A stretch of DNA of 64,000 nt from Pelomonas sp963422775 (GCA_963422775.4 CAUJSJ030000159.1:1-64000); one strand, 5' to 3'; positions 35,438 to 43,234 are shown, numbered from the stretch's first letter. Made by a program: numbers and translations. The notes: a model not told the origin generated them from the letters alone.

Positions 35438-36922
35438 ATGCCTTCCATGGACCTGCGCAACGACCAACGGCAGACCCAGACCCTGTCACCCCGCCTGCAG
35501 CATGCCGTGCGCCTGCTGCAGATGTCGTCGATGGACTTCGCGGCCATGCTGCGTGACACGCTCGGCCGCAACCCCTTCCTCGAAACCGAGGATGGCGGCG
35601 ATGGCGAGGGCGACGAGGGCCTGGCGCCGCAGGCTGGCGAGGGCGAGGGCGAGGCCGGGCCGGCGGGTCAGATGGAAGGCGTGGCAGCGGACGGCGTGGC
35701 CGAGCCTGACCTGCCCGCCGATGCCGACGGCGCCGGTGCTCCCGACGATGGCGGCGACCGCGACCTCTGGGCGGCCGACAGCGCCGGCCAGCGTCGCGCC
35801 GAAGACGGCGAGCTCAGTGCGCTGGACCTGATGGCCGTCGAGACCTCGCTGACCACGCATCTGCACGTGCAGCTGAATGTTCTTTCGCTGTCCGAGCGCG
35901 ACCTGGCGCTGGCGCGCACCGTTGTCGAGTCGCTGGACGACGATGGCTATCTGCGCACGCCGCTGGCGGAGTTGCTCGACGTGGCCGGGCTGGACCCGGT
36001 GGCCGACCCGCAGGAGATGCAGATCGCGCTGAAACGCGTGCAGTCACTGGACCCGGCCGGCGTGGCGGCGCGCAGCGTCGGCGAATGCCTGCTGCTGCAG
36101 TTGCCCGCCATCGCCTGCCCCGACATGCGCCGCCTGGCCCAGGCCATCATCAGCGAGCATCTGCCGGCGCTGGCGGCACGCGATGTCGGCGCGCTGGCCC
36201 GCCAGCTCGGTGAATCGCCGGCCCGGGTGGAGGCCGTCTGCGACCGCATCCGCCGCCTGGACCCGCGGCCCGGCTGGCGCTTCAGTTCTTCTCACGTCGC
36301 CTACGTGGTGCCCGACGTCATCGTGAAGAAGGTGCGCGGCGAATGGAAGGTGCAGATCAACCCGGCCGTCGTGCCCAAGGTCAGGCTCAACCAGGTCTAC
36401 GCCAACCTGTTCCAGCGTCACCGCACGGCGGGCAATGCCGAGCTGGGCGCGCATCTGCAGGAGGCGCGCTGGACGCTGCGCAACGTCGAGCAGCGCTTCT
36501 CCACCATCCTCGACGTGGCCGAGGCCATCGTGAAGCGCCAGCACAACTTCCTGGACTACGGCGCGATGGCGATGAAGCCGCTGGGGCTCAAGGAGATTGC
36601 CGAGGAAGTGGGCATCCATGAGAGCACCGTCTCGCGCGTGACCAACAACAAGTACATGGCCACGCCGGTCGGCGTGCTGGGGCTGAAGTACTTCTTCAGC
36701 CGCGCCATGATGAGCGCCAACGGCAGCGCCTGCTCGGGCACGGCCATCCGCGGGCTCGTCAAGGACATCATCGAGGCCGAGAGCCACGATGCGCCGCTGT
36801 CGGATGCCGAGATCACGCGCCAGCTGGCCCAGCAGGGCCTGGTGGTCGCGCGGCGCACCGTCACCAAGTACCGCCAGATGTTGAAGATCGATGCGGTGGA
36901 GCGGCGCCGGAGAGTGGCCTGA
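35438..36922 (+). CDS. rpoN: RNA polymerase sigma-54 factor
   Basis: The 494-residue factor has region I (LRNDQRQTQTLSPRLQHAVR, LLQMSSMDF), which receives the activator signal, and an acidic region II (about residues 50-115). The core-binding domain and the C-terminal DNA-binding domain end in the RpoN box ARRTVTKYR, which reads the -24 element. Its neighbours are a BON lipoprotein and a PQQ-type dehydrogenase, not the lptB-hpf-ptsN set beside the housekeeping rpoN in most Proteobacteria, so it is probably a second copy. More than a dozen sigma-54 promoters lie within 16 kb. Confidence 0.95.
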   Translation: MPSMDLRNDQRQTQTLSPRLQHAVRLLQMSSMDFAAMLRDTLGRNPFLETEDGGDGEGDEGLAPQAGEGEGEAGPAGQMEGVAADGVAEPDLPADADGAGAPDDGGDRDLWAADSAGQRRAEDGELSALDLMAVETSLTTHLHVQLNVLSLSERDLALARTVVESLDDDGYLRTPLAELLDVAGLDPVADPQEMQIALKRVQSLDPAGVAARSVGECLLLQLPAIACPDMRRLAQAIISEHLPALAARDVGALARQLGESPARVEAVCDRIRRLDPRPGWRFSSSHVAYVVPDVIVKKVRGEWKVQINPAVVPKVRLNQVYANLFQRHRTAGNAELGAHLQEARWTLRNVEQRFSTILDVAEAIVKRQHNFLDYGAMAMKPLGLKEIAEEVGIHESTVSRVTNNKYMATPVGVLGLKYFFSRAMMSANGSACSGTAIRGLVKDIIEAESHDAPLSDAEITRQLAQQGLVVARRTVTKYRQMLKIDAVERRRRVA

Positions 36923-36924
36923 GG

Positions 36925-37065
36925 CCCCTCGCCCAGTCGTGCCCCGCTGAACGCGGGCTCGTCTGGTCGGTCCCCCGGGGGGACGCCGATGCTTGCGGCA
37001 TCGAGCCACAAGCATCGCCGGCGCGGGCCGGCTTGGGGCGGCCCGGCGCTCTGCCCGAAGAGGCG
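36925..37065. repeat. Dispersed intergenic repeat, copy after rpoN
   Basis: This 140-base stretch parallels the one after ppsR (63622-63765). Shared blocks in the same order are CCCCTCG, CGCTGAACGCG, GGTCGGTCCCCCGGGGGGAC (CCGGTCCCCCGTGGGGAC in the other) and GGCCGGCTTGGG-GCGGCCCGGCGCTC. Both start directly after a stop codon, and palindromes are evident. Confidence 0.7.
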
Positions 37066-37067
37066 AA

Positions 37068-38399
37068 TTAGCGCGGCGTCACGCGCCAGATGGTGTTGCC
37101 GACGTCGTCGGCCACCAGCAGCGCACCGCGGCCGTCGATGGCCACGCCGACCGGCCTGCCGTGGGCCTCGCCGTCGGTGCCCAGGAAGCCCGTCAACACG
37201 TCGACCGGCAGCCCGCGGGGCCTGCCCTCGGCAAACGGGATGTAGACGACCTTGTAGCCGGCAAAGGGCTTGCGGTTCCATGAACCGTGCATGCCGATGA
37301 AGACGCCGTCGGGCGCGGCCCCGGGCAGCAGGGCCGGCAGCGGGCTGCGGCCGGCCGCCGTGAGGCCCAGCGCCGCCACGTGGGCGCCCAGGGCGTAGTC
37401 GGGCACGAGGGCCTGCGCCACGAGATCGGGCCGCTGCGGCTGCGCGCGGCTGTCGACGTGCTGGCCGTACCAGCTGTAGGGCCAGCCGTAGAAGCCGCCG
37501 TCCCGCACCGAGGTCAGGTAGTCGGGCACGAGGTCACTGCCGAGCTCGTCGCGCTCGTTGGCCACCGTCCAGAGCACCGGAGGGGCGCCCGCCGCGGACA
37601 TCCAGGCCATGCCGTTGGGGTTGCGCAGACCGCTGGCGAAGAGTCGCTTGGCGCCGGTCGCACGGTCGATCTCCCAGATCGCCGCGCGGCCCTGCTCGGC
37701 CTCGATGCCGTTCTCGGCCACATTGCTGTTGGAGCCCACCGAAGCGTAGAGCTTGCTGCCGTCGGGGCTGGCGATGAGGCTCTTGGTCCAGTGGTGGTTG
37801 CGCGTGCCGGCCGGCAGGTCGGTGAGCTTGCGGCCGGGGCCGGTCAGCGTCGTCTGGCCAGCTGCGTAGGCGTACTCCCAGACCGCGTCGGTGTTGGCGA
37901 CGTAGAAGCGGTCCCCCACCAGGGCCATGCCGAAGGGCGAGTTCAGCCCCTGCAGGAAGATCTCGTTGACCTCGGCACGGCCATCGCCATCGGCATCGCG
38001 CAGCAGCGTGATGCGGTTCGCGCTGGTGCCGGTGGAGCCGGCCTTGAGCATCAGCTTGCCCATCACCCAGCCCTTGATGCCCTTGCCTTCGTCCGGCCGC
38101 GGCGGTGCGTTGGTCTCGGCCACCAGCACGTCGCCGTTGGGCAGCACCTGCAGCCAACGCGGGTGCTCCAGGCCGGTGGCCAGCGCCTGCACCTGCAGGC
38201 CAGCGGCGGCCGTGGGCCCCTGGCCTGGCTGCCAGGGGCGGGCGGTGGCCACGTGGGCCGTGGGCAGCAGGGTCTGCACCGGCTCGGTCAGTGTGGGCTG
38301 GGGGCCCACATCGGCGCCGGTGGGCAGGCGCGTGCTTTCGCCGCAACCCGCCAGGGCAGCCACCAGCAGCAGCGCTGCAATGCGAGGGAGTTCAGTCAT
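37068..38399 (-). CDS. PQQ-type sugar/sorbosone dehydrogenase-like lipoprotein
   Basis: The 443-residue protein has a lipoprotein signal (LPRIAALLLVAALAGC, Cys at about residue 19) followed by a six-bladed propeller of the soluble glucose/sorbosone dehydrogenase type. Characteristic parts are LEHPRWLQVLPNGDVLVAET, GLNSPFGMAL, HHWTKSLIASPDGSKLYASV, ASGLRNPNGMAW and MHGSWNRKPFAGYKV. These enzymes oxidise sugars or aldoses in the periplasm with PQQ. No PQQ synthesis genes are nearby. The A of the ATG is the predicted +1 of the sigma-54 promoter at 38410-38424, and no ribosome site is visible. Confidence 0.85.
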   Translation of the reverse strand: MTELPRIAALLLVAALAGCGESTRLPTGADVGPQPTLTEPVQTLLPTAHVATARPWQPGQGPTAAAGLQVQALATGLEHPRWLQVLPNGDVLVAETNAPPRPDEGKGIKGWVMGKLMLKAGSTGTSANRITLLRDADGDGRAEVNEIFLQGLNSPFGMALVGDRFYVANTDAVWEYAYAAGQTTLTGPGRKLTDLPAGTRNHHWTKSLIASPDGSKLYASVGSNSNVAENGIEAEQGRAAIWEIDRATGAKRLFASGLRNPNGMAWMSAAGAPPVLWTVANERDELGSDLVPDYLTSVRDGGFYGWPYSWYGQHVDSRAQPQRPDLVAQALVPDYALGAHVAALGLTAAGRSPLPALLPGAAPDGVFIGMHGSWNRKPFAGYKVVYIPFAEGRPRGLPVDVLTGFLGTDGEAHGRPVGVAIDGRGALLVADDVGNTIWRVTPR

Positions 38400-38409
38400 G
38401 CCCGCACAC

Positions 38410-38424
38410 GGCAAACCGGGTGCC
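38410..38424 (-). promoter_or_regulatory. Sigma-54 promoter (GGCACC-CGGT-TTGCC)
   Basis: Strong match. Predicted start is 38399, exactly the A of the dehydrogenase start codon. Confidence 0.78.
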
Positions 38425-38433
38425 CGCTGCGCC

Positions 38434-38448
38434 GGCATGCCGCTTGCC
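38434..38448 (+). promoter_or_regulatory. Orphan sigma-54-type site facing into the CBS gene
   Basis: GGCATGCCGCTTGCC on the plus strand, the same 15-mer as at 20136 and 25076 on the other strand. No plus-strand gene follows for 500 bases, so it would make an RNA antisense to the CBS gene. Read the other way (TGGCAAG-CGGC-ATGCC) it would be a second, weaker promoter for the dehydrogenase. Confidence 0.45.
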
Positions 38449-38457
38449 ACGGCAGCG

Positions 38458-38886
38458 TCAGCGCATCGGCAGTTCGGGCTCGCAGATGTCGCGCAGTGCC
38501 TGGTCGATGTGGCCGGGCTGCCGCACGACCAGGTCGCCGAGCGAGACGATGCCCACCAGCCGCTGGTCGGCGTCGACGATGGGCAGGCGGCGCAGGCGCA
38601 ACCGGCCCATCAGGCGTTTGACGTCTTCGGTGTCCTGCTCTGGCGCGCAGGTCTGGACCTCGGGCGTCATGATGTCGGACACGCAGGCCGCGTCGGGGTC
38701 GAGGCCATCGGCGATGCCGCGCACGACGATGTCGCGGTCGGTCAGCATGCCGAGCAGCCGCGCACCGTCCCAGACCGGCAGCGAGCCGACGTCGAGTTCG
38801 CGCATGCACTGCGCGGCGCGGCGCAGGCTTTCCTGGGGCTGGATCGTGCTCACGTCGGTGGACATGATGTCGGCAATGCGGGTCAT
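38458..38886 (-). CDS. CBS-domain pair protein
   Basis: The 142-residue protein is two CBS domains and nothing else: MTRIADIMSTDVSTIQPQES, LPVWDGARLLGMLTDRDIVV, SDIMTPEVQTCAPEQDTEDV and RLPIVDADQRLVGIVSLGDL. Stand-alone CBS pairs bind adenine nucleotides and are common in stress regulons. CAGGAG precedes the ATG by 6 bases. It is divergent from the DUF378 gene, with the two predicted promoters back to back. Confidence 0.88.
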   Translation of the reverse strand: MTRIADIMSTDVSTIQPQESLRRAAQCMRELDVGSLPVWDGARLLGMLTDRDIVVRGIADGLDPDAACVSDIMTPEVQTCAPEQDTEDVKRLMGRLRLRRLPIVDADQRLVGIVSLGDLVVRQPGHIDQALRDICEPELPMR

Positions 38887-38925
38887 GGCGGGCTCCTGGG
38901 GTGGGATCTGGTGGGTTGTCGGGGT

Positions 38926-38940
38926 GGCAAGGCGGATACC
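38926..38940 (-). promoter_or_regulatory. Sigma-54-type promoter (GGTATC-CGCC-TTGCC)
   Basis: Right spacing and -12 box but a weaker -24 box. Predicted start about 38915, 29 bases before the CBS gene. Confidence 0.5.
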
Positions 38941-38941
38941 G

Positions 38942-38956
38942 GGCACGTCGCCTGCC
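38942..38956 (+). promoter_or_regulatory. Sigma-54 promoter (GGCACG-TCGC-CTGCC)
   Basis: Full -24 box. Its GG lies one base from the GG of the divergent site. Predicted start about 38967, next to the DUF378 ATG at 38968. Confidence 0.65.
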
Positions 38957-38967
38957 CGCATCGGGGC

Positions 38968-39237
38968 ATGCATGATTCCGACTTCCCCTCGCCCGCACCT
39001 TCGCCGCTGCCGCCCGGCCCAGGTCGGCGTACCGCCCGGAGTGCCGCTGGCGTGGCCCTGGTGCTGCTCATCGTCGGCGGCCTGAACTGGGCGCTGGTGG
39101 GGCTGTTCAATCTGGACTTCATCGCCGCGCTGTTCGGTCGCATGACGCTGTGGTCGCGCGGCGTCTATGTCGGGATCGGCGTTGCGGCGCTGTTCGCGCT
39201 GACGCTGCTGCCGCGGCTCGGCCAGGGCCGGTTGTAG
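38968..39237 (+). CDS. DUF378 family membrane protein
   Basis: The 89-residue protein has a proline-rich N-terminus of about 28 residues and then the DUF378 core: GVALVLLIVGGLNWALVGLF, NLDFIAALFG and VYVGIGVAALFALTLLP, two or three membrane segments. The family is widespread and its function is not known. The ATG at 38968 is one base after the predicted sigma-54 start, with at most a weak GGGG as ribosome site. Confidence 0.82.
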   Translation: MHDSDFPSPAPSPLPPGPGRRTARSAAGVALVLLIVGGLNWALVGLFNLDFIAALFGRMTLWSRGVYVGIGVAALFALTLLPRLGQGRL

Positions 39238-39286
39238 CTGCCGTCAGAGTGCCCGCCTCGGCCGGGGCCGCGGCGGGCATCCGGTC

Positions 39287-39364
39287 TCAATGGAAGAAGA
39301 GGTAGACCAGCAGCAGCACGATGCCCGGCACGCCGAGCAGCCAGGCCAGGAAGTATTTGCCCAT
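39287..39364 (-). CDS. Very small single-helix membrane protein (25 residues)
   Basis: MGKYFLAWLLGVPGIVLLLV plus YLFFH: one membrane helix with a short cytoplasmic start. A GGAG ribosome site lies 6-7 bases before the ATG at 39364. Very short proteins of this pattern occur beside stress genes in many Proteobacteria. I saw no sigma-54 site upstream. Confidence 0.65.
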   Translation of the reverse strand: MGKYFLAWLLGVPGIVLLLVYLFFH

Positions 39365-39628
39365 GATGTTCTCCAGAAGTGGATGCGGTAGGGAGAGCAT
39401 CGGCCGGCCGGCCGGGGTGCGCGTAGCGGACGACGCGCGGCGCTGGCGTAGGAAGAGCGGCAACGGGGCAGTGCTTCTGATCCGGCGCACCTCGCGAAGC
39501 CTGGCTCGTAGGACTTTGCCGACCCGAGGACGAGGAACGCGCTGGCGATGTGCCGCTGACGTCAAAACTAAGCTGACGACAGCCCCTCAGGCATTCCGTC
39601 ACGAGGGCGACTGCAAAGGAGCAAAGTC

Positions 39629-39823
39629 ATGAACAGCGACCAAATCAAGGGCAGTGTGAAGGATGTGGCCGGCAAGGCGCAGCGCAAGCTGGGCGAAGCC
39701 ATCGGCAGCACCGAGCAGCAGGTCAAGGGCGCCGCGACCCAGGTCGAGGGCAAGGTCCAGAAGGCCGTGGGCGACGTCCGCGAAGCCGCCAAGGATGCTC
39801 GCGACAACAGCCGCAAGATCTGA
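39629..39823 (+). CDS. CsbD-like stress protein
   Basis: The 64-residue hydrophilic protein matches CsbD throughout: MNSDQIKGSVKDVAGKAQRK, LGEAIGSTEQQVKG and the VEGKVQKAVGDVREAAKDA helix. CsbD-family proteins are abundant stress-induced proteins (sigma-B controlled in Bacillus) of unsettled function. A GGAG ribosome site precedes the ATG. A clear terminator follows. I found no convincing sigma-54 site before it. Confidence 0.92.
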   Translation: MNSDQIKGSVKDVAGKAQRKLGEAIGSTEQQVKGAATQVEGKVQKAVGDVREAAKDARDNSRKI

Positions 39824-39841
39824 CGCCACTGCACCCGTCCC

Positions 39842-39877
39842 ACGCCGCCGGGCCGTCAAGGTCCGGCGGCGTTTTTC
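39842..39877 (+). terminator. Rho-independent terminator after the CsbD gene
   Basis: CGCCGCCGG pairs with CCGGCGGCG around an 11-base loop, followed by TTTTT. Confidence 0.9.
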
Positions 39878-39900
39878 CTGTCAAGGCCTGGAGGTCTGCC

Positions 39901-40566
39901 ATGCGTTTCCCCAACAATTCCCACCCCGCCCTGCGCCATGCCGCCACCGTCGCGCTGGTGAGCGCCGCACTGCTGGCCGCCGGCTGTTCGTCCATGAGCG
40001 AGCGTGAACGCGGCACCGCCCAGGGTGCCGGTGCCGGCGCAGTGGCCGGCGCCATCCTCGGCTCGGTGACCGGCGGCAGCGCCGGGCGCGGGGCCGTGCT
40101 CGGCGGCGCCGTTGGCGCGGTGGCCGGCAACCTGTGGTCCAAGCACATGGAAGACAAGCGTGCCGCGCTCGCCCGTGCCAGCGAGGGCACGGGCATCGAG
40201 GTCGCGCGCACCGATGACAACCGGCTCAGGCTCAACGTGCCGAGCGACGTGTCCTTCGACAGCGGCCGTGCCGACATCAAACCGCAGATGCGCCCGGTGC
40301 TGGATGAGATCGGCCGCAACCTCGACCCCGGCGTGCGCCTGACCGTCGTGGGCCACACCGACAGCACCGGCGGCGATGCGGTCAACGACCCGTTGTCGCG
40401 CGAGCGGGCGATTGCGGTGCGGGACTATCTGGCCATCCGCGGCCTGTCCACAGCGCGCGTCGACGTCGCAGGCCGGGGCTCGCATGAACCGGTCGCCGGC
40501 AACGACACCGAGTCGGGCCGCGCCGCCAACCGTCGCGTCGAGATCTTTCTGTCAGAGCAGGGCTGA
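39901..40566 (+). CDS. OmpA-family lipoprotein with glycine zipper
   Basis: The 221-residue protein has a lipoprotein signal (VALVSAALLAAGC, Cys at about residue 36), a glycine-zipper segment (GAGAGAVAGAILGSVTGG and GRGAVLGGAVGAVAG) and an OmpA-like peptidoglycan-binding domain (VSFDSGRADIKPQMRPVLDE, GHTDSTGGDAVN, LSRERAIAVRDYL, AANRRVEIFL). It resembles YiaD. It would tie the outer membrane to peptidoglycan. The 3' end overlaps the convergent HAD gene by 15 bases. Confidence 0.9.
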   Translation: MRFPNNSHPALRHAATVALVSAALLAAGCSSMSERERGTAQGAGAGAVAGAILGSVTGGSAGRGAVLGGAVGAVAGNLWSKHMEDKRAALARASEGTGIEVARTDDNRLRLNVPSDVSFDSGRADIKPQMRPVLDEIGRNLDPGVRLTVVGHTDSTGGDAVNDPLSRERAIAVRDYLAIRGLSTARVDVAGRGSHEPVAGNDTESGRAANRRVEIFLSEQG

Positions 40567-41250
40567 TCGATCCGTGGCCGCTGCGGCCCGTTGCAACTGC
40601 GGGCCGGGCAGCCAGCCTGGCTCGCCGCTGGCCGTAAGGGCGAGCTGCTCGACATGGTTGGCCAGCGCTGCCCAGTCTAGGAAGCGCGCGTCGGGCTCGC
40701 GCGACGGCGAGCGCCGCCAGGTGGTCTCGCTGCCACGGTCGAGCAGCAGGCCGCTCGCGCCGGCGCGGTGTCCGGCCTCGACGTCGTCCAGCGTGTCGCC
40801 CACCATCCACGAGCGCTTGAGGTCCAGGCCATGGCGGTGCGCCGCGCGCACCAGCATGCCAGGCGCCGGCATGCGGCACAGGCAGGCCGGGCGGCCCTCG
40901 CTGTCGGGGCCGTGCGGGCAGACCTCGACGCCGTCGATGCCGACGCCGAACTCCTCTTGAAGGCGTTGCAGCAGGCCCTGCTGAAAGCGCGCGAACTGGC
41001 CGCGCGTGAAGCGGCCCCGTGCCAGGCCGCTCTGGTTGGTGACGACCACCAGGGCCAGTCCGGCCGCCTGCAGCCTGGCGAGCGCCGCGCCGGCGCCGGG
41101 CACGAAGCGTGGCGGCGCTGGGTCCGTGATGTGCGCCGCGTCCTCGACGAGCGTGCCGTCCAGGTCGACGAAGAGGCCCGCACGCCGGGATGTCGGCCGC
41201 AGCTGATCGCGCGGCGTGAGCAGGCTGAAGCGGTCCAATGGCGTCGTCAT
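40552..41250 (-). CDS. HAD-IIIA phosphatase, GmhB-like
   Basis: The 232-residue protein has the HAD motif FVDLDGTLVED near residue 27, TNQSGLARG as motif II and MVGDTLDDVEAG as motifs III/IV. CPHGPDSEGRPACLCRMP has the zinc-binding Cys/His spacing of D-glycero-manno-heptose-1,7-bisphosphate phosphatase. The first Asp is followed by x-Asp as usual. No heptose gene is near, so the substrate is uncertain. The A of the ATG (41250) is the predicted +1 of the sigma-54 promoter, and no ribosome site is present. Confidence 0.82.
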   Translation of the reverse strand: MTTPLDRFSLLTPRDQLRPTSRRAGLFVDLDGTLVEDAAHITDPAPPRFVPGAGAALARLQAAGLALVVVTNQSGLARGRFTRGQFARFQQGLLQRLQEEFGVGIDGVEVCPHGPDSEGRPACLCRMPAPGMLVRAAHRHGLDLKRSWMVGDTLDDVEAGHRAGASGLLLDRGSETTWRRSPSREPDARFLDWAALANHVEQLALTASGEPGWLPGPQLQRAAAATDRSALL

Positions 41251-41260
41251 GGGCGTGCAT

Positions 41261-41275
41261 GGCAAGCGGCGTGCC
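41261..41275 (-). promoter_or_regulatory. Sigma-54 promoter (GGCACG-CCGC-TTGCC)
   Basis: A full match. Predicted start is 41250, exactly the A of the HAD gene start codon. Leaderless class. Confidence 0.8.
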
Positions 41276-41397
41276 TGCGCGGCCAGCCCCGGCATGGCCA
41301 GTGCCGCAGATGGAGACCGACGCTGGCCCGATGCGGCGCCGTTCCCTTTGCCAACGCTGCGCGCGCGGTTGGCTTCGGGCACGGCAAGGAGATCCTC

Positions 41398-41892
41398 ATG
41401 GCCCCCTCGACCCGCGCCATCGCCTCATTGACGCTGAGCTTCGGCCTCGTCAACGTGCCCGTGCGCCTGTTCTCGGCCACGGAGTCGGGCGCCGACATCC
41501 CGAACGTCGCGGTGTCCAGGCCCGGGCTGCAGCTGGCCCTGCAGCTCGTCGACCAGATTGCCGCAGACAGCTTCGACCCAGGGCAGTTCCATGACCAGGA
41601 GAAGCAGCGGGTGCTGGCGGCCATCGGGGAGAAGGTCCGGGGCCGCAAGATCGTCGCGTCTTCGCGCGAGGAACACGGGCCGGTGGGCGGCGGCCAGGTC
41701 ATCGAGCTGATGGAGGCCCTGCGCGCCAGCCTGGGGGCCAAGCCCGCCGGGAAGGCGACCCGCGCGGCCAAGGCCGGCAAGACCTCGGCCAAGGTGACGC
41801 CGCTCCGCGCCCGCAAGGCCGACAAGCGCGCCAGCGCCGAACCGGCGCCGCCAGCCGCCGCGCCCGTCCGGCGGGCGCGCGCACGCCCATAG
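41398..41892 (+). CDS. Ku-like protein lacking its central DNA-ring region
   Basis: The 164-residue protein starts like bacterial Ku (IASLTLSFGLVNVPVRLFSA, TESGAD), then jumps at about residue 34 to what looks like the Ku C-terminal part (LQLALQLVDQIAADSFDPGQ, FHDQ(E)KQRVLAAI) and a Lys/Ala-rich tail. Normal bacterial Ku is about 270-320 residues. The part that forms most of the ring around DNA, roughly 130-150 residues, is absent and the frame is kept. GGAG precedes the ATG. LigD is nearby at 43487. It is unlikely to load on DNA ends as usual Ku does. Confidence 0.7.
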   Translation: MAPSTRAIASLTLSFGLVNVPVRLFSATESGADIPNVAVSRPGLQLALQLVDQIAADSFDPGQFHDQEKQRVLAAIGEKVRGRKIVASSREEHGPVGGGQVIELMEALRASLGAKPAGKATRAAKAGKTSAKVTPLRARKADKRASAEPAPPAAAPVRRARARP

Positions 41893-41923
41893 AACGTGGG
41901 AGAGAGGGCGCGGCCAGGCCAGA

Positions 41924-43234
41924 TCACAGGGCCATCGTCACGAACATCACCAGGGCCGCGACGGCCATCACGGCGGTGGCAATCCAACCCAGGATCAGTA
42001 CCGGCCTGGGCACCACGAAGCTGCCCATCAACGCGCTCGACCGCCCGATGAGCAGCATGATGGCCATGATCGGCACGGCGATGACGCCGTTGATGACGGC
42101 GCTCCACACCAGCGCGGCCATCGCGTCCACCTCGAACAGGCTCAGCCCGGTCCCCAGCAGCGTTGCGGCCAGGATGATGGAATAAAAGCCCCGCGCATCC
42201 TGGAAGCGCTTGGACAGTCCGGCGCGCCAGCCGAACATCTCGCTGACCGCAAAGGCCGCCGAGCCGGCCAGCACCGGGATGGCCAGCAGCCCCGTGCCGA
42301 TGATGCCGAGGCTGAAGATCGCGAAGGCGAAGTCGCCCGCCACAGGTCGCAGCGCCGCCGCCGCATCCGCCGCCGACTTCACGTCGCCGTGCCCCTGCAG
42401 ATTGATCGCGACCGCGGCCGACACGACGATGCACAGCGCGATGGCGTTGGACAGCAGCATGCCGACGAAGGTGTCCTGCTGGATGCACTTGAGGTGGGTC
42501 TTCATCCGGCCGGCGTCTTGGCGCTGCGCGTCGGTGAGCGGGCGGCACTTCTGGTCCTCCACTTCCTGGGTGGCCTGCCAGAAGAACAGGTAGGGCGAGA
42601 TCGTCGTGCCCAGCATGGCCACCACCATGGCCGCGTAGCCCTTCAACGAGCCGGCATCGAGGTGGCGCCACGGCGTTGCGGCCTCCGAGAGTGCCTGTGC
42701 CCACGGCACGTTGATGACCAGCACCACGGCGACGTAGGAGAGCAGCACCAGGGTCAGGTACTTGAGGATGCGCACCGTCTTCTCGTAGGAGACATAGACC
42801 TGGGCGAGCGCAGACAGGCCGCCGAAGGCGATGACGTAGAGCCATTGCGGGCCATGCACGAGCAGCTTTGCGGCCTCGGCCATCGCGGTGACGTCGGCGG
42901 CGATGTTGATCGTGTTGGCCACCACGAGCGACAGCACGACCGCTGCCGCGAGCCAGCGCGGGCAGACGCTGGCCATGTTGGCCGCCAGCCCGCGGCCGGT
43001 GATGTAGCCGATGCGGGCGGAGACGAGCTGCACCGCGATCATCAGCGGCGTGGTCAGCAGCAGCGTCCACACCAGGCCGAACCGGAACTGGGCGCCGGCC
43101 TGGCTGTAGGTCGCGATGCCGCTGGGGTCGTCATCCGCGGCGCCGGTGATGAGCCCGGGCCCCAGGCGTTGCAGCACGTTGCAGTCGTCCTCTGCAGGCA
43201 CGGGTGCTTCCGTTGTGTCGTGGGAGGGCGTCAT
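41924..43234 (-). CDS. NRAMP family divalent metal transporter
   Basis: The 436-residue protein has about eleven membrane helices. It contains the NRAMP motif GAADDDPSGIATYSQAGAQF in the first helix (the DPSG turn that holds the metal ion) and MLGTTISPYLFFWQATQEVE in the sixth. NRAMP proteins import Mn2+ or Fe2+ with protons. This one is closer to the bacterial relatives that keep the DPSG turn but are not MntH, so the substrate is uncertain. It lies between Ku and LigD on the other strand. Confidence 0.88.
   Translation of the reverse strand: MTPSHDTTEAPVPAEDDCNVLQRLGPGLITGAADDDPSGIATYSQAGAQFRFGLVWTLLLTTPLMIAVQLVSARIGYITGRGLAANMASVCPRWLAAAVVLSLVVANTINIAADVTAMAEAAKLLVHGPQWLYVIAFGGLSALAQVYVSYEKTVRILKYLTLVLLSYVAVVLVINVPWAQALSEAATPWRHLDAGSLKGYAAMVVAMLGTTISPYLFFWQATQEVEDQKCRPLTDAQRQDAGRMKTHLKCIQQDTFVGMLLSNAIALCIVVSAAVAINLQGHGDVKSAADAAAALRPVAGDFAFAIFSLGIIGTGLLAIPVLAGSAAFAVSEMFGWRAGLSKRFQDARGFYSIILAATLLGTGLSLFEVDAMAALVWSAVINGVIAVPIMAIMLLIGRSSALMGSFVVPRPVLILGWIATAVMAVAALVMFVTMAL

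Noticed and set aside
39530..39570. GGAAC-type (ECF sigma) promoter before the CsbD gene
   Set aside because: A GGAAC is present but no matching -10 element at the usual 15-17 base distance.
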